Shown here piece after piece: positions 44,841 through 55,196 of a DNA stretch of 64,000 bases. Source of the DNA: Pectobacterium brasiliense (lineage in GTDB: Bacteria; Pseudomonadota; Gammaproteobacteria; Enterobacterales; Enterobacteriaceae); contig NZ_JACDSF010000063.1 of NCBI RefSeq assembly GCF_013449685.1, forward strand, positions 1-64,000. The letters are read 5' to 3'. Within the stretch, counting starts at the first letter, position 1. Every line of letters begins with the position of its first letter. Position numbers and translations under genes: made by a program. The notes under the pieces were generated by a model. The model was not told where the DNA came from. It worked only from the letters and a program-made list of their open reading frames with translations, and ran no database searches.

Positions 44841-44899
44841 TTTTTCAGTTTGTACTGTTTGTTTTTCAGTTTGTACTGCCTGTTTTTCAGTTTGTACTG
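44841..44899. repeat. Three tandem 21-bp repeats with an inverted core
   Basis: TTTTTCAGTTTGTACTG appears three times with exact 21-bp spacing. The core CAGTTTGTACTG sits at 44846-44857, 44867-44878 and 44888-44899. Each core contains the inverted halves CAGT and ACTG, and a diverged relative (CAGTTTACACC) lies near 44805. The 21-bp period puts all copies on one DNA face, as expected for a cooperative protein-binding array. They lie in the 590-base gap between the divergent glpF and zapB; the rest of that gap shows no gene. Confidence 0.8.
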
Positions 44900-45123
44900 A
44901 TAGTGTTACGTAAGAAAAGCTGCCACACTCGCGTAGTGGGGGATGCGCGCTAGACAGGTGGCGGTTGGCTACATACAATTTCGCTATGGTCTGTCTTGCC
45001 AGCCGTCCCGCGGTCAGGATTATATTTACGGGCGGATGGCGACACCGTTGGGTGTTGGTTACAGAGTCCGAAAGCCAGCGTTAACCGATCTTTGCCTTGT
45101 TGCGATTAAAAGGGGTTTGAAGA

Positions 45124-45363
45124 ATGTCATTTGAAGTGTTTGAAAAGCTGGAAGCGAAAGTTCAGCAGGCGATTGATACCATCACGCTCTTGCAAATGGA
45201 AATTGAAGAGTTGAAAGAGCAGAACAACGCGTTGTCGCAGGATGTGCAGGCGGCTGCGGGTTCACGTGAAGCGCTGGTGCGCGAGAACGAGCAGTTGAAA
45301 GAAGAGCAAGTGGTATGGCAAGAGCGCCTGCGCGCGCTGTTAGGCAAAATGGAAGAAGTCTAA
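45124..45363 (+). CDS. zapB: Cell-division protein ZapB
   Basis: A 79-residue, almost wholly coiled-coil protein that stimulates Z-ring assembly through ZapA and links the ring to the Ter region via MatP. The heptad pattern ([31 protein letters not shown]) runs nearly end to end. Length and position beside rraA and glpF match E. coli (81 residues). The ATG is preceded by AAGGGG about 12 bases upstream. Confidence 0.95.
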   Translation: MSFEVFEKLEAKVQQAIDTITLLQMEIEELKEQNNALSQDVQAAAGSREALVRENEQLKEEQVVWQERLRALLGKMEEV

Positions 45364-45437
45364 TAAGACTTTTGACAGCCTGAGAAGCCTGTTTCACTGA
45401 AGTAGAACGGTGATAATGGGATAGAAGAGTAAAGCGT

Positions 45438-45517
45438 CCGCGCCAGGGATGGCGCGGCTCGAGCGTACAGGGATGTATTTACCGCGTCTTTACGATCTAC
45501 CCATTATCATCGCTCGA
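45438..45517 (+). repeat. Dispersed repeat with two GGGA-tetraloop hairpins after zapB
   Basis: Two perfect hairpins with GGGA loops: CCGCGCCA/TGGCGCGG (45438-45457) and TACA/TGTA (45466-45477). The second lies in GTACAGGGATGT (45465-45476), which in RNA matches the CsrA/RsmA consensus RUACARGGAUGU at every position. The tail (45489-45517) is repeated at the window start with 26 of 29 identities. On the plus strand this would be in the zapB 3' UTR. Confidence 0.6.
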
Positions 45518-45546
45518 CGCCATCAATCCCTGACAATTCAACGATA

Positions 45547-46059
<513 letters not shown>

Positions 46060-46166
46060 TCATGAGTATATCCCTTTCTGACGGCTGTTGGCAAAATCAT
46101 CAAATGTTAACTTGATGCGTATCAGTAAATACGCGCCCCTTTTCGCCCGCGCTCACTTCAACCGCA

Positions 46167-47084
46167 CTAACTCAATATCACGCCAACGGCGAACAGAATG
46201 TTGGTCAGCAGCGCGCCTTTTACCGTTTTTTCCAGCATCGGACGCATACTGAATGCGCTGGTTTCACGCAGCACATAGCGCGCCTGCTGAATCAGCAACG
46301 GGAGTGTCAGAATAAAGAGCCAGCCCGCTAGACTGTGCAGATAAAACGTGGCAAACAGACCGAGACAAACCGGAGCCAGCAACAGCAGTATCGTGTGATA
46401 GAAGCGCGCTTTTTCCGCACCAAGACGTACTGCCAGCGTGTTCTTTCCGCTGATGCGATCGTTGTCGATATCGCGCAGGTTGTTGATGTTCAGCACCGCC
46501 GTTGCCAACAGACCGCAGGCCGTAGCAGGCAGCATCACGATGCTGTCGAAATGGCCGGTTTGCAGATAATACGACCCCGCGACGCTGAGCCAGCCGAAAA
46601 AGATCAGCACTGAGATATCGCCGAGTCCGATATAGCCGTAGGGCTTGTTACCGACGGTATAGGTGATGGCGGCGAAAATCGCCAGCAGCCCCAGAATCAG
46701 GAAACCAAAGATATCTGCGGGCTTTTCACACGCCAGAATCACCAGGCTCACGCCGGAAATGATGGTGAGCGCCACCGTCACGATTAGCGCATTGCGCAGC
46801 TGTGCCAGTGTAATTGCCCCGGTCTGAATACCGCGCAACGGCCCGATGCGTTCCTCGGTATCGCTGCCTTTTATCGCATCCCCATAGTCGTTCGCCAGAT
46901 TGGAAAGGATTTGCAGCAGTCCGGCGGTTAACAACGCCAGTAATGCTACGCCCGGTTTAAAGCTGCTATGCCAGCTCGCGATCGCCGAGCCGGTGACGAT
47001 GGACGCAAAAGCTAATGGCAACGTCTTTGGACGCAGGCTATCCAGCCAGGCTTTGGTTTTGCTGCTATGGGTTGATAAGGTCAT
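46167..47084 (-). CDS. menA: 1,4-dihydroxy-2-naphthoate octaprenyltransferase MenA
   Basis: UbiA-family integral membrane enzyme that attaches the octaprenyl chain to DHNA in menaquinone synthesis. Both prenyl-diphosphate/Mg motifs are present: NLANDYGDAIKGSD (about residue 63) and NINNLRDIDNDRISGKNT (about residue 200), with eight or nine hydrophobic segments. The start at 47084 (MTLSTHSSKTK) is preferred over an in-frame TTG at 47096. It lies downstream of hslUV but is separated by a strong terminator, so it is likely transcribed separately. Confidence 0.95.
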   Translation of the reverse strand: MTLSTHSSKTKAWLDSLRPKTLPLAFASIVTGSAIASWHSSFKPGVALLALLTAGLLQILSNLANDYGDAIKGSDTEERIGPLRGIQTGAITLAQLRNALIVTVALTIISGVSLVILACEKPADIFGFLILGLLAIFAAITYTVGNKPYGYIGLGDISVLIFFGWLSVAGSYYLQTGHFDSIVMLPATACGLLATAVLNINNLRDIDNDRISGKNTLAVRLGAEKARFYHTILLLLAPVCLGLFATFYLHSLAGWLFILTLPLLIQQARYVLRETSAFSMRPMLEKTVKGALLTNILFAVGVILS

Positions 47085-47166
47085 GGTGTGCTTCAATTTT
47101 TATTGACGATTCAATGGCGTGAATCATCTGTTTATAAACAAGAAAAGTTAGTGATGGCGACGTCAG

Positions 47167-47199
47167 AAACAAAAGTGGGAGGCCAACGCCTCCCACTTT
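47167..47199 (-). terminator. Intrinsic terminator of hslVU
   Basis: AAAGTGGGAGG (47172-47182) pairs perfectly with CCTCCCACTTT (47189-47199). On the minus strand the stem is followed by a T-rich tail. It lies 31 bases past the hslU stop. Confidence 0.88.
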
Positions 47200-47229
47200 A
47201 TCGTTAATCGTGCGATCCGCGAAAACGGA

Positions 47230-48561
47230 TTATAAGATAAATCGACTCAGATCTTCATCTGCTACTAATTCATCCAGATGATTACGTACGTAATCTGCGT
47301 CAATGGTAACACTTTGACCGTTCATTTCGCTGGCATCGTAAGACACATCTTCGATCAAACGCTCCATCACGGTATGCAGACGGCGCGCGCCGATATTCTC
47401 GGTGCTTTCGTTGACCTGCCAGGCGGCTTCGGCAATACGGCGGATACCATCGGCGGTGAACGCAATATCCACGCCTTCTGTCGCCATCAGCGCTTTGTAC
47501 TGCTCGGTCAGCGAGGCGCTCGGTTCGGTCAGAATACGCTCGAAATCTTCCGTGGTCAGCGCCTGCAACTCTACGCGAATTGGCAGACGCCCCTGCAATT
47601 CTGGAATCAGATCGGACGGGCTGGCAACCTGGAACGCACCGGACGCGATAAACAGGATGTGGTCGGTTTTGACCATGCCGTGCTTGGTGGACACGGTGCA
47701 GCCTTCAACCAGCGGCAGCAGGTCACGCTGAACGCCTTCACGGGACACATCCGGGCCGGAGCTTTCGCCACGCTTACAGATTTTGTCGATCTCATCGATG
47801 AACACGATACCGTGCTGCTCGACGGCTTCAATCGCCTGCTGTTTCAGCTCTTCCGGGTTCACCAGCTTGGCGGCTTCTTCTTCTATCAGCAGCTTGAAGG
47901 CGTCTTTGATTTTGACCTTACGGGCTTTCTGCTTCTGGCCTGCCAGATTCTGGAACATGGACTGGAGCTGGTTGGTCATTTCTTCCATGCCCGGAGGAGC
48001 CATGATCTCTACGCCAACGGGAGCGGCTGCCAGGTCGATCTCGATCTCTTTGTCGTCCAACTGGCCTTCACGCAATTTCTTGCGGAATGCCTGGCGTGCA
48101 GCGGAAGGCTCCTGCGTGCTTTCCGCCTGTCCCCAGTTGTTTTTCGCTGGTGGAATCAGCACGTCCAGAATGCGATCTTCTGCCATCTCTTCCGCACGGA
48201 AGCGGTTTTTTTCGATGGACTGAAGGCGCACCATTTTGATCGCAGAATCTGTCAGATCGCGGATGATGGAGTCAACTTCTTTACCTACGTAGCCTACTTC
48301 GGTGAATTTGGTGGCTTCCACTTTGATGAACGGCGCATTGGCGAGCTTCGCCAGACGACGAGCGATTTCAGTTTTACCGACACCAGTCGGACCGATCATG
48401 AGAATATTTTTAGGCGTTACTTCATGACGAAGTGCTTCGTCCAACTGCATGCGGCGCCAGCGGTTACGCAGCGCGATGGAAACGGCACGTTTCGCTTTAT
48501 GCTGGCCGATGATATAGCTGTCGAGTTCGCTGACTATCTCGCGCGGGGTCATTTCAGACAT
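47230..48561 (-). CDS. hslU: HslU ATPase/unfoldase of the HslUV protease
   Basis: AAA+ hexamer that unfolds substrates and feeds them to HslV. The 443-residue product shows Walker [13 protein letters not shown], the inserted I-domain (about 110-245, rich in charged helices), Walker [13 protein letters not shown], sensor regions and the C-terminal DEDLSRFIL tail (ending in Leu) that docks on HslV. The GYVG pore loop ([10 protein letters not shown]) is present. It begins 9 bases after the hslV stop. The plus strand carries a long open frame over it, judged an artefact. Confidence 0.98.
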   Translation of the reverse strand: MSEMTPREIVSELDSYIIGQHKAKRAVSIALRNRWRRMQLDEALRHEVTPKNILMIGPTGVGKTEIARRLAKLANAPFIKVEATKFTEVGYVGKEVDSIIRDLTDSAIKMVRLQSIEKNRFRAEEMAEDRILDVLIPPAKNNWGQAESTQEPSAARQAFRKKLREGQLDDKEIEIDLAAAPVGVEIMAPPGMEEMTNQLQSMFQNLAGQKQKARKVKIKDAFKLLIEEEAAKLVNPEELKQQAIEAVEQHGIVFIDEIDKICKRGESSGPDVSREGVQRDLLPLVEGCTVSTKHGMVKTDHILFIASGAFQVASPSDLIPELQGRLPIRVELQALTTEDFERILTEPSASLTEQYKALMATEGVDIAFTADGIRRIAEAAWQVNESTENIGARRLHTVMERLIEDVSYDASEMNGQSVTIDADYVRNHLDELVADEDLSRFIL

Positions 48562-48570
48562 AGTTGATCC

Positions 48571-49101
48571 TTACGCCTTGGAGGCTAATTCTTCTATCGT
48601 GTGGAACTGGTTGGTGTAGATACAGATGTCGCCCGCAATCCCCAGAGATTTCTCGACGATATCACGCGCACCCAGCTCGGTGTTTTCCAGTAAAGCACGC
48701 GCGGCAGCCTGTGCATAAGGACCGCCGGAACCAATCGCGATCAGATCATTTTCAGGCTGCACGACATCACCATTACCGGTAATGATCAGCGAGGCATTTT
48801 CGTCCGCGACGGCTAACAAGGCTTCCAGCTTGCGTAGCATACGGTCAGTACGCCAGTCTTTCGCCAGCTCGACGGCTGCTTTCACCAGATGACCCTGATG
48901 TAATTCCAGCTTGCGCTCAAAAAGCTCAAAAAGGGTGAAGGCATCCGCCGTGCCGCCTGCGAAACCGGCGATGACGCGGTCATGGTAGAGGCGACGCACT
49001 TTACGCACGTTGCCTTTCATCACGGTGTTGCCCAGAGTGGCTTGTCCATCACCGCCAATGACCACCTGGCCGTTGCGGCGTACGCTTACAATTGTTGTCA
49101 C
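48571..49101 (-). CDS. hslV: HslV peptidase of the HslUV protease
   Basis: Proteasome beta-type peptidase; the dodecamer uses an N-terminal threonine exposed after Met removal. The sequence begins [20 protein letters not shown], placing the nucleophile Thr at position 2, with the conserved Lys in [10 protein letters not shown]. It has 176 residues as in E. coli. It is the first gene of hslVU. A heat-shock-type promoter overlaps the end of ftsN about 60-90 bases upstream, and a hairpin lies in the 5' UTR. Confidence 0.98.
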   Translation of the reverse strand: MTTIVSVRRNGQVVIGGDGQATLGNTVMKGNVRKVRRLYHDRVIAGFAGGTADAFTLFELFERKLELHQGHLVKAAVELAKDWRTDRMLRKLEALLAVADENASLIITGNGDVVQPENDLIAIGSGGPYAQAAARALLENTELGARDIVEKSLGIAGDICIYTNQFHTIEELASKA

Positions 49102-49129
49102 GAGTCAGTCCCCGTTTGAAGAAAAAGAT

Positions 49130-49146
49130 CCCCGCATCATCCGGGG
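49130..49146 (-). other. 5' UTR stem-loop of hslVU / possible ftsN terminator
   Basis: CCCCG (49130-49134) pairs with CGGGG (49142-49146); on the minus strand a T-run (ATCTTTTTC) follows. It lies downstream of the sigma32-like promoter, so it is inside the hslVU leader as well as after ftsN. E. coli hslVU mRNA also has a stabilising leader stem-loop, as I recall. Dual use is plausible. Confidence 0.6.
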
Positions 49147-49160
49147 TACATTGAATTTAT

Positions 49161-49189
49161 AGATGGGGGAAGGCGTGGGGTTTTTCAAC
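49161..49189 (-). promoter_or_regulatory. Sigma32 (heat-shock) promoter of hslVU
   Basis: On the minus strand GTTGAAA (49183-49189) and CCCCATCT (49161-49168) are separated by 14 bases, matching the RpoH consensus CTTGAAA-N(11-15)-CCCCATnT. The -35 overlaps the ftsN stop codon. It explains heat-shock induction of hslVU as known in E. coli. Confidence 0.82.
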
Positions 49190-50060
49190 CCCCGCTGGCA
49201 AGAGGAATACAGTTTGATGCGCCCGCGTCCTTAAGACGTTGGATCATGCTATCTGCGGCAGCACGGTTGTTATAAGGCCCAAGCATAATACGGTTCCAGC
49301 CGCCGTTAGAGGTGATGCGGCTTTCGATACCGGCAAACGCCAACTGCGCTCTGACCGATTCGGCAGGATCCATAGTTTTGAAGGATCCACACTGAATCGC
49401 CCAGCGCTGGGTTTTCTCGGCTTTTGGCGCTTCAGGCTGTTTGACCGGCTGTTGCTTCGGCGCTTCCTGTTTTGGGGCTTCTTGTCTTGGAATGTCTTGT
49501 CTTGGTACGACAGGTGCCGCTTGCGTGATCACAGGTGCCCGTGTGGTTGGCTGCGTCGTTACGACAGGTGGCGGCTGCATCGATTGGGTCGGCGGCTTGA
49601 TCGTTACCTGAGAGCGCGGAACCTGCGTCTGATCGTTATACGGCACTTCGGAAAGCTGCGTTGGCTGGCGACGCATATCAGACTGCATCTGTTCCAGCAA
49701 CTGGCGCTGTTCATCCGTCAACTGCACTGGCGACTGAATCTCGCCACCCGCAGAAGGCTCCGTTGGCGTTGTGACGCCCAACTGACGATTTTCCAGCTCT
49801 TTGATGTAGCGCCAGCGTTCTTCCGGCTTGGGGGGCAGTCCGTTACCTTTGCCTGCATTCTGGTGTGGTAGGACGGGTGAATCATCGGGTTTATTATGGG
49901 CGATAAAGTACAGACCGCCCGCGAAGGTGACTAAAACAGCAACAGCGAGTGCGATCATCGTTTTGGACGCACCTGAAGCCTTGCCTTTTTTTCGGCTATT
50001 TGTCGTTTTCCGACGCGTCCCTGATGAACGTCCCCGGCTCACGTAGTCTCTTTGTGCCAC
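49185..50060 (-). CDS. ftsN: Essential cell-division protein FtsN
   Basis: Late divisome protein that triggers septal peptidoglycan synthesis. The 291-residue bitopic protein has a short basic cytoplasmic tail with the RDYVSRGRS motif (FtsA contact), one membrane helix (about 35-53), a long Gln/Pro-rich periplasmic linker with repeats such as QEAPKQEAPKQQ, and a C-terminal SPOR domain (about 212-288: RWAIQCGSFKTMDPAESVRA, ITSNGGWNRIMLGPY) that binds denuded septal glycan. Order hslV-ftsN-cytR is as in E. coli. Confidence 0.96.
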   Translation of the reverse strand: MAQRDYVSRGRSSGTRRKTTNSRKKGKASGASKTMIALAVAVLVTFAGGLYFIAHNKPDDSPVLPHQNAGKGNGLPPKPEERWRYIKELENRQLGVTTPTEPSAGGEIQSPVQLTDEQRQLLEQMQSDMRRQPTQLSEVPYNDQTQVPRSQVTIKPPTQSMQPPPVVTTQPTTRAPVITQAAPVVPRQDIPRQEAPKQEAPKQQPVKQPEAPKAEKTQRWAIQCGSFKTMDPAESVRAQLAFAGIESRITSNGGWNRIMLGPYNNRAAADSMIQRLKDAGASNCIPLASGG

Positions 50061-50148
50061 TGTTGTTTCGCTGTGAATTGATAGGTAAATAACATAATTA
50101 GGGGGTCATGTTACTGAACCCTCAAATATTTGACCAGTTCCTGAAGTC

Positions 50149-51192
50149 TTAAAGCCTGTTACGGGCGTAATTCGGCGCGGCGACGCTGTCGCGTATGACC
50201 AGCTCACTGGACAACAGACGGGAACCGCTTTGTACCGTGTTACCTTGCAACTGCTCTAAGAGTAGCAGCATTGCCTCGCGTCCGATCTGATAACGAGGCT
50301 GGGCGACAGAAGTCAGAGGCGGCCAACTGTACTGCGCCTGTTCGATATCATCGAAACCGATAATAGAGAGGTCGCGTGGGATATCCAGCCCCATCTTTCT
50401 GGCCTGCGCCAGCACACCCAGCGCCATGAGGTCACTATGACAGAAGACCGCGCTGGGCGGCTGAGGATGCTGCATCAGCGCAATCAGGCCGTTTATCCCA
50501 GTTTCGTAGGTGAAATCGCCACGAAAGATGTACTGATTATCGATAAGAATCCCGTTGCGACGCAGGGCCTGAATATATCCCTGGAGACGATATTGGCTCA
50601 GGTGCATGTGCTCTGGGCCGGCAATACAGGCGATACGTTGATGGCCCGCCTGATGCAAATAGTGTACGGCTTCAAAGGCGGCGGTCAGGTTATCGATATG
50701 CACGGTGGGCAGCGCCAGATCCGGTGAGAACTCATTCGCCATCACCATCGGTGGCAGATTACGTTGCTCTTCCTGACCAGCGTCAAACGGCAGATTAGAG
50801 CCGAGTAACAGCATGCCGTCGATCTGCTTGGTAATAATCAGGTCTACAAAGGTTTTTTCTTTCTGATGCTGGTGAGCGCAATCGCCAATCAACACCAGAT
50901 AGCCGTGTTCGGCTGCCGTTTCCTCGATCCCGCGAAATATTTCGGAGAAATAGGGATCGCAGATATCTGGGACGATCGTCAGGATCGTGCGTGATTCGTT
51001 ACGCTTGAGATTCCTGTTGAGTGCGTGAGGCGAATAGCCAACGGCGATGACAGCCTGTTCGACCTTCCTACGGGTGGTCGAAGAGACTTTCTCTGGGTTC
51101 ATTAACGTTCGGGACACGGTCGCGGTGGAAACGCCCGCTTCATCCGCCACGTCTTTCATCGTCGCCGTGGTGACGCCTTTCTTCTGCTTCAA
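50149..51192 (-). CDS. cytR: Nucleoside-responsive repressor CytR
   Basis: LacI-family regulator that, with CRP, represses nucleoside uptake and catabolism genes and is relieved by cytidine. The 347-residue product has the N-terminal HTH (MKDVADEAGVSTATVSRTLM) and hinge helix, followed by a periplasmic-binding-protein-like sensor domain (TVHIDNLTAAFEAV, FCHSDLMALGVL, IIGFDDIEQAQYSW). Length, position beside ftsN and the short extra N-terminus before the HTH match E. coli CytR. Confidence 0.94.
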   Translation of the reverse strand: MKQKKGVTTATMKDVADEAGVSTATVSRTLMNPEKVSSTTRRKVEQAVIAVGYSPHALNRNLKRNESRTILTIVPDICDPYFSEIFRGIEETAAEHGYLVLIGDCAHQHQKEKTFVDLIITKQIDGMLLLGSNLPFDAGQEEQRNLPPMVMANEFSPDLALPTVHIDNLTAAFEAVHYLHQAGHQRIACIAGPEHMHLSQYRLQGYIQALRRNGILIDNQYIFRGDFTYETGINGLIALMQHPQPPSAVFCHSDLMALGVLAQARKMGLDIPRDLSIIGFDDIEQAQYSWPPLTSVAQPRYQIGREAMLLLLEQLQGNTVQSGSRLLSSELVIRDSVAAPNYARNRL

Positions 51193-51500
51193 CGCTTTTC
51201 TCCTTGCGTCAGCGTTAACTGGCGCTGACTGTCAGCAGAACGCCTCTGTCCACTGACTTTCTATGATGACGGGTAACGCTTTTTGGGGACGGTATGCCGA
51301 TGAAACGGCGCTATACCTGAGTGCACGATCTGACCTCAGTAAACAGTCTGGCCTCAGCATACGGCCTGCGCAGACAGTCATAACAGATTGAACGCAGGTT
51401 TTGTTGCTTAATTTGCACAAAAAGTGTGATGAATATCGTGTTCTCGACGCCGATCGCAAAAAATGCGTGGCAAGAAACCGAAATGATCTAACAGGAAGCG
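51193..51500. other. Intergenic region between priA and cytR
   Basis: These 308 bases hold the cytR promoter region on the minus strand and the priA 3' end. I see no gene, strong hairpin or convincing operator. Short open frames on either strand lack ribosome sites and family features. Confidence 0.5.
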
Positions 51501-53762
<2,262 letters not shown>

Positions 53763-53835
53763 TCATGTGCGACGCGGGGTGAAAATAAGGCAAGGCGCTA
53801 GTGTACATGCTGCGAGGGATAATGTGTGGATGCGA

Positions 53836-53864
53836 TTGCATCAGGGTAGCGGATTCTGTATGAT
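53836..53864 (+). promoter_or_regulatory. Sigma70 promoter of rpmE
   Basis: TTGCAT (53836-53841) and TATGAT (53859-53864) have the ideal 17-bp spacing, giving a leader of about 100 bases before rpmE. A leader is consistent with the autogenous translational control known for bL31 in E. coli. Confidence 0.7.
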
Positions 53865-53969
53865 CCGCCGCCATTGTGCCATTTGCATAATGAACTTACT
53901 CATACAACTTTCGTGTGGTGTCTGGCGGAACAGGGCTGGATAGCGACACGGCCTTAACAGAGGTTTCCC

Positions 53970-54185
53970 ATGAAAAAAGGTATTCACCCGAATTATTCTG
54001 CAGTTACTGTAACTTGCTCTTGCGGTAACGTGATCAAAACCCATTCTACTGTGGGTCGTGACCTGAACCTGGACGTTTGTGGCGAATGCCACCCGTTCTA
54101 CACTGGCAAACAACGTGATGTTGCAACTGGTGGCCGTGTTGACCGCTTCAACAAGCGTTTCTCCGTTCCAGGCGCTAAAAAATAA
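53970..54185 (+). CDS. rpmE: 50S ribosomal protein bL31 (zinc-binding form)
   Basis: A 71-residue ribosomal protein bridging the subunits. The four zinc ligands are present: Cys16 and Cys18 (TCSCGN) and Cys37 and Cys40 (VCGECHP), so this is the Zn-containing C+ form; the Zn-free paralogue induced by zinc starvation would be elsewhere. AGAGG precedes the ATG. It is followed by a strong terminator and then by a decayed gene with a Zur-like operator. Confidence 0.98.
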   Translation: MKKGIHPNYSAVTVTCSCGNVIKTHSTVGRDLNLDVCGECHPFYTGKQRDVATGGRVDRFNKRFSVPGAKK

Positions 54186-54220
54186 GTTTTACTGGCCTCA
54201 TTGGCACAGTAACTTTCTGC

Positions 54221-54250
54221 AAAGGCACCGACAGGTGCCTTTGTTGTTTC
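54221..54250 (+). terminator. Intrinsic terminator of rpmE
   Basis: AAAGGCACC (54221-54229) pairs with GGTGCCTTT (54234-54242), with a T-rich tail to 54250. Confidence 0.88.
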
Positions 54251-54257
54251 TGGTGGC

Positions 54258-54457
54258 TCAGTGTCCCTGCTGACGTTTTACCAGCATCCCCAGCACGAAG
54301 ATGCCGCCTAATCCCGCGGTAATAATCCCGATGGGCAATTCCTGTGGTGCCAGTAACTGTCGGCTGAGCCAATCGCAGTTGCACGGCAGTCAGCGTGACT
54401 AACAGCGACGTGGCGAACGCGCAGCAGCACGGGTTTACTGGAGAGAAGCTCTGTCAT
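54258..54457 (-). pseudogene. Remnant of a FecCD-family ABC permease
   Basis: On the minus strand, an ATG at 54457 opens a short frame (MTELLSSKPVLL), then after one or more frame changes and an internal deletion the sequence reads DWLSRQLLAPQELPIGIITAGLGGIFVLGMLVKRQQGH to the stop at 54258-54260 (split here by its motifs QLLAPQELPIG and ITAGLGGIFVLGML). This is the C-terminal pattern of FecCD/BtuC permeases, which are normally about 330 residues. Only about 200 bases remain, so it is nonfunctional. A Zur-like operator still sits in its promoter, implying that the lost transporter was zinc-regulated. Confidence 0.72.
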
Positions 54458-54481
54458 GATGCACGCATATCACCGTTATAG

Positions 54482-54510
54482 ATTAAAAATGTTATGATAT
54501 AACATATCAA
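54482..54510 (-). promoter_or_regulatory. Zur-like operator within the promoter of the decayed permease
   Basis: TGTTATGATATAACA (54490-54504) matches the gammaproteobacterial Zur palindrome (TGTTATAATATAACA type) at 14 of 15 positions, with flanking A-rich bases. On the minus strand it fills the spacer between TTGATA (-35, 54505-54510) and TTTAAT (-10, 54482-54487), exactly 17 bp apart, an ideal repressor position. It lies 33 bp before the relic start codon. Confidence 0.7.
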
Positions 54511-54636
54511 ATAAAAGGCAATCCCGATTCACAACATGAGTGGAAGACGAAGCATGCGGAAGACGTGCGAGCGGTAGAGGGGAGAGGCTTTAGAGGTTAA
54601 TGAAGAGTGATGTGTTGAGCGGGATGCTCTGCATAG

Positions 54637-54663
54637 CAAAACCCCGCCGGAGAAGGCGGGGTT
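54637..54663 (-). terminator. Intrinsic terminator of metJ
   Basis: AACCCCGCC (54640-54648) pairs perfectly with GGCGGGGTT (54655-54663); on the minus strand TTTT follows. It lies about 30 bases past the metJ stop. Confidence 0.88.
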
Positions 54664-54691
54664 AGCCAGAAAGCCGACAGCGCAAACGCAA

Positions 54692-55009
54692 TCAGTATTC
54701 CCACGTATCCGGGTCGATACCCATTTCACGCATGATGATTTTCGCGGCTTCAGGAATTTCATCGCTGCGTTCTTTACGCAGATCTTCGTCATTCGGTAAC
54801 GGTTGGCCTGTGAAGGCGTGCAGAAACGCCTCGCACAGCAGCTCGCTGTTGGTGGCATGGCGCAGGTTGTTCACCTGACGACGCGTGCGTTCGTCAGTCA
54901 GTATCTTTAGTACTTTCAATGGGATAGATACTGTTATCTTCTTGACTTGCTCGCTTTTTTTACCGTGTTCAGCGTAAGGGCTGACATACTCGCCGTTCCA
55001 CTCAGCCAT
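54692..55009 (-). CDS. metJ: Methionine repressor MetJ
   Basis: Ribbon-helix-helix dimeric repressor of methionine synthesis with S-adenosylmethionine as corepressor. The 105-residue product equals the enterobacterial length: [20 protein letters not shown], the DNA-contacting beta-strand [15 protein letters not shown], the [20 protein letters not shown] helix region and the C-terminal GIDPDTWEY. It is divergent from metBL across a region with three adjacent met boxes, so autoregulation is expected. Confidence 0.98.
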
Positions 55010-55111
55010 GGGATACCTTAAAAATTAATCTAATGAAGACAGCATCTGTCATGAAATGCCACAATTCTAGCGGTTATTATGCTTACGCTCAATCTATACG
55101 CAAAGAAGTTT

Positions 55112-55135
55112 AGATGTCTAGATGTGTTGACGTCT
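55112..55135. promoter_or_regulatory. MetJ operator: three adjacent met boxes
   Basis: AGATGTCT (55112-55119), AGATGTGT (55120-55127) and TGACGTCT (55128-55135) are contiguous 8-bp matches (6 to 7 of 8) to the met box AGACGTCT. MetJ binds cooperatively to such arrays. They lie between the divergent metJ and metB genes, about 60 bp before metB. Confidence 0.88.
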
Positions 55136-55196
55136 ATTAAAACTGCGTTTACTCTTTAGTTCCTATCTTTTCAGCCTCCAGCCAGGAAATGAGCCG

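Noticed and set aside
45438-45480. Possible tRNA or structural RNA after zapB
   Set aside because: The hairpins do not form a cloverleaf and no T-loop or acceptor pairing is present; better explained as a repeat with GGGA loops.
47278-48567. 429-residue open frame antisense to hslU
   Set aside because: Shadow of hslU codon bias; no motif or ribosome site.
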